Origin: Mytilinidion resinicola
Lineage: Eukaryota > Ascomycota > Dothideomycetes > Mytilinidiales > Mytilinidiaceae
Length of the DNA stretch: 64,000 bases
Direction: 5' to 3'
Assembly (NCBI RefSeq): GCF_010093595.1
Contig: NW_022985475.1
Location: 88,504 to 152,503, forward strand
In this document: positions 44,330 to 54,462 of the stretch, piece after piece
How the letters are laid out: every line of letters starts with the position of its first letter
Position numbering within the stretch: the first letter of the stretch is position 1
Made by a program: the position numbers and the translations under genes
Notes under the pieces: generated by a model
What the model was told of the DNA's origin: nothing
Databases searched by the model: none
Seen by the model: only the letters and a program-made list of their open reading frames with translations

Positions 44330-46431
44330 CTCTATAAAGGAATAGCAGGCTGCTATAATAGAAGTTTTATCCGCCCAGAAATAGGAAATTGCTGCTCTGC
44401 GGGAGGAAGTAGCCGCAATTTAGTCTAAATCTACCCCTACTCTACTACTAGCGCCCGACTAATAATTTACAGGGCCTTCTATTTATAAATTAAATAATAG
44501 CTTAATACCTGCTAATAATATAAACTATATACAGACCCTAACTATTAAAGTTACTCCGCTAACTTTAATAAACTCCTTTCTAATAGCTGCCGCCCCGCTA
44601 ACTCTAAAGACTAAATATCTAATTAACCCTCTAATATTTAAGGGAAGTTAAAAAGAACTTTTAATTTTTATCTAACAACTATAGTATAAACTAGAAGGAA
44701 ATGCTGATTAATACCTAACTAAATATGCTCGCCTGCTATACACTTACTTTTAATTAGAATCTAACCTATTAACGCTTATTAACCCCTTAATAGACTAAAA
44801 TATCTATACTATTAATTAACTTATCTAATTCCTGCAGGCTATATATAGCAATCTAAACTAGAAACTTATATTTTTAAATTAACTCTATATACTAAAGTAA
44901 GAAAGGCGTGCCTTTATATTATACTTTACTAAATTCTAATAACTTACCGCTAATATAGATCTAAATAAAGCTGGCCTAATAACTTAGCTCTAATACTTCC
45001 TTTCTAATAAACTCCGCTATATAATAGTTAGTGCTACTACCCCGGATAATCTAAATAATTATGCTAACTTAATCGCGAAGTATAATAATAATCTATAATT
45101 CCTGCCTAGCCGACCTTTTTAATATTCCCCTCTATTATAAAAGGACCTAGATATAATAGAAATTAATATATCTAAATATACTTTAGCCGGCTTAGCTAAA
45201 TAAAATAAATATTGTTAAAAGGGCCTTTGCTTTAAATACGGAAAGCATAGCTATATCTCCTGCAATTGCTCTATCCTCTTGCCCTAAGTCTAATTATCTA
45301 GCGTAGATAAGCCTTTAAGCCCCCGACCGCGTATATACACGCAATTAACTAATTCCACCTAATTTTTATCTACCCGCTATTTCTCTATATCTACTGCTTT
45401 ATCCTCTAGCTCTAATTAATCTAGAAGTAGCCGCTTATCCTATATAAAGAAGTTGTTAAAAGCTCTATCCCAGGGCTAAGTTGCCCCCTGGGACTATTCT
45501 AACCCTAGATTTCTATAAACCTAATTAAAGAACCTAAACCTAACTCCTAGAAATAATAGATTTTTATTCCTATTTCTATATAATAAGGCTCTACCTATAT
45601 AGACGCTATAGCTCTAATTAATAGTAGAGCTATAGGTATAGGTTATATTTACAGGAATCTAGCGCGCGTATAGAACCTCCGCCTTAACCCGCTTCTATAT
45701 ATTTTACGCCTAACTAGATTTAATAGAAAAATGCTTAAAAAAGGACAGATTATACACTCTGCGTAAGTAACCCTCTACTACCTAAACTATATAGAATAGA
45801 TCCGTTTCTATATACTAAAACTCGGTAAATATAAGCTACTACTAGGATAGCTCTAGCTATATAAGCACTATATTAGATTTAACTATAATAACTAATAACT
45901 ATTATTTTAATCGTCCTAATACTAGGCGTAATACCTATATAACTTCTAAACCTCTATAATAAGAACTTATATAGAACAGCTTCCTAAAGCGCCCCTTATT
46001 AAGTAGTGCCTAATACTTTTAACCTAATACTTTTACTTATAGCAATTAAGCCTGTCTATATAACACTAATATAATTACTAGCTTTCTAAAATAGTATACT
46101 AGATAAATATACCCGACTCTAAACCTAAGCTAGAAACTAAACCTAAAACTAAATCTAATTCTAAATTTAAACCTAATACCTGGACAGATATCTATATACT
46201 AAACGCGGTGTTTATAACCTAATTAGCCCGACAACCCGATTATAAAATCTTTGCTATTACTATTACCGATATTAATAAGGCCTTAGCTCTAAAGACCTAA
46301 ACTAACCTAGCTATAAAAGTTCTAGTATAATATTACTATTTGCTTAAAACCTTTTCCTAACAGGAAGCTAATAAGTTACCTAAACACTAAACGTATAATT
46401 ATAAAATTATGCTTAAAAACAGCAAACTATA
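44330..46431 (+). pseudogene. Element 2 gag and protease region, RIP-inactivated
   Basis: Parallels element 1: gag, a zinc-knuckle remnant near 45,235 (CFKYGKHSYISCNC, with the second Cys codon now Tyr), a protease region near 45,600-45,870, and the linker before RT. It stops at the LINE insertion. Confidence 0.78.
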
Positions 46432-46917
46432 TTATTATTATTAAATTCTATTACGCTGGTGTAGCTCCCGTTAGGGTCCATGCAGCTGTTCTATCTAGGC
46501 TAGTTTACAAGGAGAAACCGTTTGCTGCCATGCAGCGTTCGGATGAAAACCCTGTCCTCTGCGGTGTATAGCGCTGAGCGCTCTTCTTGTTGTTGTATGG
46601 CTATTGGGGACACGTGGTAGATCTATCAAGTCCACCACGGAATAAGCCATCGTGATGCGTCTTCCTAAATCTGTCCGGGTTTTACAGTCGTCCTCCTAGG
46701 TGCGGGTCGAGTTGATTCCGGAGTAGTGAGCTGGTTTAGGATTAGCGTGAGGGCACGCGTGCTGTTGTTTCGCACGCGTGCCCTTCGTCAAGGCGTTGGT
46801 CCTTGAATTAAATGATGTATGAGGGGGTGGTGCTGTATAGGCTGCGATATATATGGGGGCTGCGGTATACGGGTGGATACAGCTGTTGGGTGGGTGCGTG
46901 ATATAGGCGGCGGTGGC

Positions 46918-47050
46918 GCTGTGCGTGCGTAGTGTGCGTAGTATGCGTAGTGTGCGTAGTATGCGTAGTGTGCGTAGTATGCGTAGTATGCGTAGTATGC
47001 ATAGTATGCATAGTATGCGCAGTATGCGTAGTATGCGTAGTATGCATAGT
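46918..47050. repeat. 9-bp tandem repeat in the LINE 3' region
   Basis: About 14 units of TGCGTAGTR with minor variants (TGCATAGTA, TGCGCAGTA). On the minus strand this reads as Thr-His repeats in a 79-codon frame that I regard as incidental. Confidence 0.88.
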
Positions 47051-47149
47051 TATGTAAAGTTGTAGGAGGTGGAGTGCCTACGTCTCCGCCTCTGCTATCT
47101 CTCTAGCCACCGAGAGGTATGGCAGGAGGTCTGTCCTTTGGAGGAGCCA

Positions 47150-50147
47150 TTAGGCCACGGCCTTTCTTTCTTTCTGGCTTCTGTAGAGCTGTTCATACGT
47201 CCTTGTCTTAGCCTTCTGGAACAGCTCGCCCCTGCCCTCAACGTGTCTTCCGCAACTTATCATAACGTGTCTTGGGGATTGGAGGCTATGCCCGCAAGGG
47301 CATGCCGGCGTCGGGTGGCCGGGCACTCTCATACGGTGGAGGTAACCGTTGAGCCCTATATGCTCCGTCCGTAGGTTCGTGATAATTGTGCTCTCTACCT
47401 TCGTAAGTCCTTTGTGTAGTGCCTTTTATTATTTGCTCTATTTAGTGTTAAGTGCTGGTGTTAGGGGTCCTTGGCGTAGTTCTTTACAGTAGGCTTCCTA
47501 TTCCTTCTTCCACTTCTCTTTGTATTTATCCTGGATCATGCCACGCCTCGTGCGCCTATAGGATTCTTCCGATTCGCCTTTGTATCGTGCGGCTAGCCGT
47601 GATGCCTTCACCGCGAGCTTGCGGAGTTCGTCGCGCCTGCTTGGGCCGTACCGTAGTGTTCCTTTCGGCCTGTATTTAGCACGGACCGTTTCTCTTATGC
47701 GGCTGCATTGGGTTTCGATATGCTTGCGGGCTGGCCCCTTGCGTGTGCGGTCCGCGTAGGCCACCGTAAGTTCCTCTAGCTTTAGCCGGAGTAGAGGGCA
47801 TAATATTTTATGCTCTATTACCCTAATGTTTATTGTCTTATATACCCCTAAAATAGCATAAAGGCACTAGTTCTATGCTGTTTTAAGCTGCTTAATTTTT
47901 ATTTTGCTAATCTGCTCTTTTATACCCGGTGTAGTATACTAGAAGGTGTATCCGTACGTAATAGCAGGCCTAATAACCGCCGAGTATATTATGCGTGCCT
48001 TCTAGAAGCTTACGCCCTAGGTTAACACTGTAAGCCTTATAAGGGCCCTTATCTAGGCTATAGCTTTATTCTTTATAGTATTAATATACGGGCCCTATTT
48101 AAGTTTAGAATTTACCTAAACCCCTAGTATTTTTAGGTTTATTATAGGGCCTTTAGTAAAGCTCTATATATTAACTATAGCTTTTATATTAATAGACTTG
48201 CGGGCTTTTATAAAGTATATTAGGTAGTATTTATCTAGCGTAAAAACTGCTCTATACTTTCTTACCTACTCTATACACCGGTTGTGCGCCTATTTAATAG
48301 CCTTATAGTTCTCTTCTATACTTTTACTATATATAAGGATATTTATATTATTAATAAACCTGTAGGCTGTTATATTACCGCGCTGTAGTATTTATTAGTA
48401 GAAGCGTGCTGGCGAAGAAAAGGAAAAGTATTAGTAATAGGGAGAAGCCCTGCAGTATTCCTATAGTAACTATAATAGGTTCTGCTATAAAGTTTCTAAT
48501 AGTAAGCCTTATAGTGCGGTCCTGTAAGAAAAACCTTATAAATCTAACTATCTACTCCGGCACTTATTAAATCTATAGGTTATATATTATATATTTATAT
48601 AATATATAGTTAAGCACCCCTAATATATCTAGGCTAAGAAGTAATACTATAAGCTATAGGTTTCCTCTCTATATAGCGTGGATTTATTTAGTAAGGAGCT
48701 TAAGTACTGTTTATATTAAACGTCCTAGTTATACCCCTATTTAACTAAGTAGAAGTATATCCTTTTTTTCCGCAATTTTCGATAGCCGCATAGCTATAAT
48801 TTATTCGAATAGCTTGCCTATTATTTCTAGCAGGGCGATCGGCCTATAGGCCTTTGCTATTATATAGAACGCTTTTTAGGGCTTGCGTAGTACTATTATA
48901 ATAGAATTTTTAAACGGCTAAGAATAGTATTCTTTATATAGGCACTTTATAAAAAACTAAGCCAGCGTAGGCGCTAGCTATATTTCGCACTTCTTAAGAA
49001 ACCTATTAGTAATCCCTGTAATACCCGGGGCTTTATCTAGGGTAGTTCCTATTAGCGCTAAAAGAATATTTTTAATTATAATATCTAGCGTAGTATTATA
49101 CAGTTCCGGGTATTAGAACCCTTTTAGGTTAGATAAGTCTATATTAGCCGGAAGCGGAAAAAACTGCTCCGCTAGTATATATGCTTTTATTTTATTATCT
49201 ATATATAGAGTAGGGTTCTTAGGTTTTAAAAATAGGGGAAATTAAGGCGGAGGTTTTAATTCCTTACTAGCTATACGGCCCTAATTAGCCAGCTTCTATA
49301 TACTTTTTAGGTTTTTTATTACTTTCTCTACTATATAGCGCCACGCCTTAGTGCTCTCCTTTTATATAGTTTTCTTCTTATAGTTGCACTAAATATAGTA
49401 TAATATCTAGTCCTCTATAAATCGTAATAAGCGCTATATTTTATACGCCCTCCTAGTTTTATATACTTTCTTTAAGTATTTTTCTAACTATAACAGCGAT
49501 GCCTATTTTAATAGCCTTATAATAGGCACTATAGCAGCAATTATAGCCTATATATATTCGTGGAGAAGGCGTGCGAATTTATTAAGGTCCTCCTCCGTGT
49601 TTTAAGGGTTATTCTAGTTATCCAGCTCGTTTAGCTAGGTTTAGAGGTGCTTCCGCGCCTTTTTCTAGTTAGTATTCTTCTACAGCCGATATTATAGCTG
49701 TTCTACTGCGCTTAGTAGGGTAATATCGAACTCTATATATATAGGGCGGTAATCTAAATCGCAGTTCTATTCCTTTTACACTGTGCAGGAAGTAGTTTAT
49801 TCTATTAGCTATCCTATTATAAACGTAAGGTTAATTATAAACTATAATATTCCTCTCGCCTATATTTCTATACCTTTCTCTATAGCCAGGTCTATTCCTG
49901 CTTCTATTATAATACGGATAAGCTCCTCCGCTTACTTCTCCGTGTTTATTACTTATATTCCTTCCTATAATAGGTAATATAGGTTTATATTACCTATAAA
50001 AACGTGCTCCGCGTTATTATTATTTAGCAGTAGGGGTAGTACGGCTATAATTCCGTTTGGTTTCGGGTTATAGATATTATAAATTTAGATATCCTCTCTA
50101 CTAGTATAAAGAAAAAGGGTAATAAGGTCCGGTAAATAGTGCTTTAT
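47150..50147 (-). pseudogene. LINE ORF2: endonuclease (partial), reverse transcriptase, C-terminal zinc motif
   Basis: From the 5' side: an endonuclease/exonuclease/phosphatase fragment near 50,000 (NIYNPKPNGIIAVLPLLLNN, then HVFIGNINLYY, with the Asp of GDFN now Asn). Reverse transcriptase follows at ~48,780-49,040: KAPGITGITNRFLKKC, then IIVLRKP and AKAYRPIALLEIIGKLFE. The intact C-terminus at 47150-47332 has HPTPACPCGHSLQSPRHVMISC-type spacing, the CCHC motif typical of Tad-like ORF2 ends. RIP stops are confined to the 5' two-thirds. Confidence 0.85.
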
Positions 50148-53139
50148 AAACAGCAAACTATATAGATTTAGCCTATTATATAGAATATTATAAAATAAAT
50201 TAAAGGTGCTAAGAAAGTACCTTAATAATAACCTCGCGAAAGGATTTATCCGTGCTAGTTTATTACCTGTTACCTCTCCGGTTATTTTTATTAAAAAGCC
50301 CGGAGAAGGCCTATAATTCTATATTAACTACCGCACGCTAAATACTATAACTATTAAGAACCAATACCTAATTCCCTTAATTTAGAAGACCCTAGTATAA
50401 TTAAGTAAGGTAAAATACTATATAAAGCTTAATATTATCTCTGTATTTAATTGCTTATAAATCGCGAAAGGAGATAAATAGCTAACTACCTTCCGGACGC
50501 GATACGGCCTGTTTAAATACCTAGTAATACTATTTAGATTAGCTAATACTTCTAGCATATTCCAACACTATATAAATAATATGCTCTGCCTATACCTAAA
50601 TATATTCTATACTGTATATATTAACAATATTCTAATATATAGCGAAAACTTTAAAAACTACTAGTATTATATAAAGCTGGTCCTAGAAGTAATAGAAGCC
50701 GCCGGCCTATAACTAGATATTAATAAGTGCAAATTCTATTAGAATAAAGTTACCTACCTAGGGTATATAATATTAACCGGCAGAATTAGTATAGACCCGA
50801 ATAAGATTAAGAATATCTATAACTAGGAAGTCCCCTATAATATTAAGGATATATAAGCCTTTATTAGATTTGCAAACTTCTACTAATAATTTATTAGCAA
50901 TTTCTCTAGCCTGGCTACTCCCCTAATTATACTTATAAAGAAGGACGTTCTGTTCCGGTTTAATAAGCCCTGCTGTGCGGCATTTAAACAACTTAAGACA
51001 GTATTTACTACCGCCCTAATCCTCCGTTATTTTAACCCTAAACTGCTAATTATTATTAAGGCTAATTTATCCGACTATATAAATGCTAGAGTGCTCTTAT
51101 AAATAGATAAATAAGGAATACTCTAACCTGTAGCCTACTTCTTAAAATAATTAAGTCCTGCTAAATACAACTATAAAATCTATAATAAGGAACTTCTAGC
51201 AATTATCTAATACTTTAAATAGTGGCGGCCTAAACTAGAAGGCGCAGTATTCCTAATTTAGGTTCTTAGCAACTATAAGAACCTGTAGTACTTTACAACT
51301 ATAAAGCAGTTAAGCTACTAACAGGCTTATTAGTCTAAATACCTGTCCTAATTTAACTTTTTAATTACCTACCGACCTAGCAAGTACAGTAAAAAGCCTA
51401 ACGCCTTAACGTATTATACGCAAGATGCGCCTGTGCAAGAAGAAGCTTAAGTAGCCTAAAATTAGATACTGCTCTATCCCGACCTGTTTATACAGTTAAA
51501 TCTAACAGAAACTAACTAAATAATTTAGGAGATTATTAAGGATAAATACCTAAATAATAAGTTTATCTAGGAAGTTCTAGAGATGTTACGCTCTAGAGTA
51601 TACTGCTTTAAGAAGATTACTCTAAGTAAATATAAAAAGTAAAATAGTAAGCTCTACTTCTACAACTAAATAGCAATTCCTAATAATAATAAACTAAAGA
51701 TTAAACTGCTTTGTTATATATATAATTCTCCTGTTGGCGGCCACCCTAGATATAGAAAGACTCTAGAAATTCTTTAAAAAAAATACTACTAGCTATATAT
51801 ATTTGAAATAATCCGCTAATTTATAGTATGCTATTATACCTGTTGCTGTATAAAGGCTTTAAAAAAGAAGTATAATAGCTTTCTAAAACCCCTACTTATC
51901 CTACAGCGTTGCTGGCGAGATATTTCTATTAACTTTATTATTAAACTACCTAAATCTAAAAACTGCACTAATATTATAGTTATAGTAGACCGCCTAAGTA
52001 AGTACTAATATATAATTCCCTGTAGAATAATTATAGCTAAGGCTATAGCTAACCTATTCTACTAATATATTTAGGTATATTATAAATTGCCTAATATATA
52101 TATATCCGATTAAGGATTGCAGTTTATTTCTATATTTTAGGATAAACTCTGTAAGCAACTACGTATTAAAGCCTAATTATTATTAGCCTTCTACCCGGAA
52201 ACTAATAGCTAAATAGAGAAGGCTAATTTAATACTAGAATAAGTCCTCCGCGCCTATATAAACTATAAGCAAGATAACTAGGTTACTTAGCTACTGTCTA
52301 CTTAGTTTAAGGTAAATAACACCTAATCTAAATTAATAATAGTAACACTATTTATTGCTATCTTAGGACAACACCTAAGAATAGGCTTTAAACCGCTATT
52401 AGGAACTCTATGCCCTGCCTATTAAGCACTATAAGCACTTAAGGCTAATTAAATAGTTAATAAAATATTAGATATTAAGCAGTTTATCTATAAAGAAATA
52501 ACTTAGGCCTAAGCAATATAAGAAAAATACGCTAACTAAAAATATATAGGCGCACCGGCCTATAAAGTAGGTAATAAAGTTTAGTTAGATATATAGAATA
52601 TCTGTATAAATTAACCTGCTAAAAAGCTTAATTAGAAAAACCTAGGGAAGTTCCTAATTATATAGATTATCTTTCTATACGCCTATTAACTAGGCCTACC
52701 TAAATTTATAAAGATATATCCTGTCTTCTATATTTTATTACTTTATCCTGCCGCTCTATAAGCTAACTACCTGCCTAGCTAGAAGTTGCCTCTACCTAAA
52801 CCTATTTAAGTTAAAAAAGAAACTAAATAGTATATTAACTGTATTAAAGGCATGCGCCTAAACCAGCACTAAAAGTAATATAAGTACTTAGTCTAATAGA
52901 CTAGATATAATAACCTATTCTAGTAACCTGTTAATAACCTAAAAAATACTACTGCTGCAGCTAATTATTATTACTACTACCCTAAAGCTTATAATCCTGC
53001 GTCCGATAAGCCCTGTCCTGCTAGACCCTAAAACCTTAATTAAGATTTAATTTACAGCCCTACTCCTAATAAATAGCTGTATATATTATAAACAGCCGCC
53101 TTCTACTTACTAAGAGACTTAGGTTTAGAAAAGGGGTAC
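50148..53139 (+). pseudogene. Element 2 RT, RNase H, integrase and chromodomain, RIP-inactivated
   Basis: Resumes after the LINE. RT with a YINN-type catalytic box at ~50,615, RNase H at ~51,060, integrase at ~51,830-52,300, a chromodomain remnant at ~52,830-52,990, then the polypurine-like AAAAGGGGTAC before the 3' LTR. Same damage pattern as element 1. Confidence 0.82.
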
Positions 53140-53549
53140 TATTACAGTATTAACCGCGACACCTTACCTACTAAAATTCTGCCGCAGATTACTATAACTC
53201 TAGTAATCTGCACCGGCCTACTACTATTAGCCGGCCTCCTGCCCTGCCTGCCCTGCTCTACTCCCGTTTTACTTCCGCTTTCTATCCTGTCCTACTCTAG
53301 CCACCTACTGGCTGCCCTTTTTTCCTATTACCTAATCTAGTAAGAACCTTATATACACGCATACCACGCGCCGAAACAGTATAGAGGCCGTACGCCACGC
53401 GCTCGGCTACGCCCTTATATCCGGTGGCCCGTCTCCTGTTTTCCTGTTCCTTATACAACGTCTTAATTCTCCACGTAGTATTATATATAGCACCTAATTA
53501 ACGCTCCTTTTTAAGCCCTTAACCTCTTATATATAGCGCTATTATAATA
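53140..53549 (+). repeat. 3' LTR of element 2
   Basis: 410 bp, same length as the 5' LTR and more strongly transition-mutated. Ends GCTATTATAATA before the GCCTA duplication. Confidence 0.92.
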
Positions 53550-54007
53550 GCCTACTAGTATTAAATTAATCTACTTAAATAGTTATACTATACCTGCTAG
53601 TTCTCTATATAATTTACACCTTTACTAAAAGAACTATAGTATATCTTTCCTAATATTTTTATTCTAAATTCTATTCTTAATACTATACTTAAATAAGCTA
53701 CTTACTACTATAGTATTAGATAGTAAGACTAAGGTGCTAGTAAAAAAAGCAGGGATAACACTATTTATATATAATTAGCCTAAAAAGGGTTTAGAAATTA
53801 TTTAAAAAGTTTTAAGTAGAGTATATATAGGTAAAGCTACTTTATATAATTACTAATTAATATTTAGATTAATAAGTTTAAGAAAGCAGTACTAAATATA
53901 AAGTAGAAGAAACCGGAGAAAATACTAGTATTACTTCTCTATATATTAGGTTTACTTACTATAATACCCGATAAAACTAGCTTACTTATACCTGCTATAA
54001 CCCCTAT
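53550..54007. other. RIPped DNA continuing the segment split by element 2
   Basis: AT-rich; before the insertion it was contiguous with sequence ending at 43847. No domain recognised. Confidence 0.45.
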
Positions 54008-54462
54008 ATTACAACCCGTAATACGAACTACCTAAGCGCAGAGGCACTTACGGAAATAGATAAATAGATCGGACTAATTATATAGAACTAAGTTATAGAA
54101 CTAAAAGGAACACGTGTTAGATAGGTAGGTATTCTACCTTCTACTATAAGCTGCTAGTAGATAGGAATAGTCTAGAAGGAACGCCACGGAAATAAAGTTA
54201 TATAACAGCTTATTAGGCTTATAGGAAAAGTAAGTATAGAGCCGGAAAAGCGCTTAAGGCACTTAAGGCGCTTAAGGGCTATAAGCCCTAAAAGCAGGAT
54301 AAGTAAATAAGTTTTTTAGGACGGAGCTTTTATATATAAGGACGCTTCTTTATATAAATAGGAACCTTATATTTAACTTAAGACTTTAATACTACCTATT
54401 AGAAGTAACTACCCCGTTTTATACCTAAGATTAATTTTACCTTACCTTTTAAAAACTATTGC
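54008..54462 (+). repeat. Conserved coding module, copy 2
   Basis: Second copy of 24205-24661, about 30 kb away in the same orientation. It keeps the KLPKRRG-like start (ELPKRRGTYGN), IELSYRTK and LLVDRNSL, then loses frame. Less RIPped than copy 1 in places. Confidence 0.78.

Larger units (their letters stand above)
46432..50147 (-). mobile_element. Non-LTR retrotransposon (Tad/I-like LINE), 5'-truncated, nested in element 2
   Basis: A 15-bp target duplication, AAACAGCAAACTATA, flanks it (46417-46431, 50148-50162). Element orientation is minus: the 3' end at 46432 is an (AAT)n-type tail and the 5' end at 50147 cuts into the endonuclease. The 3' 1.35 kb (46,440-47,790) has normal composition; the rest is heavily RIPped, with a sharp change near 47,790. 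Confidence 0.9.
43848..53549 (+). mobile_element. LTR retrotransposon 2, gypsy chromovirus, carrying a nested LINE
   Basis: LTRs of 410 bp at 43848-44257 and 53140-53549. A 5-bp duplication, GCCTA, flanks it (43843-43847, 53550-53554). It is split by the LINE at 46432-50147; without that insert and one target copy it is ~5.97 kb. Coding order and many motifs parallel element 1, so the two are sister families. Confidence 0.93.

Noticed and set aside
46808..47047. Thr-His repeat protein on the minus strand
   Set aside because: It is a translation of the 9-bp minisatellite, with no coding evidence beyond the open frame.
49783..49977. 64-codon plus-strand frame in the LINE
   Set aside because: It lies opposite the RIPped endonuclease-RT region; composition alone explains it.
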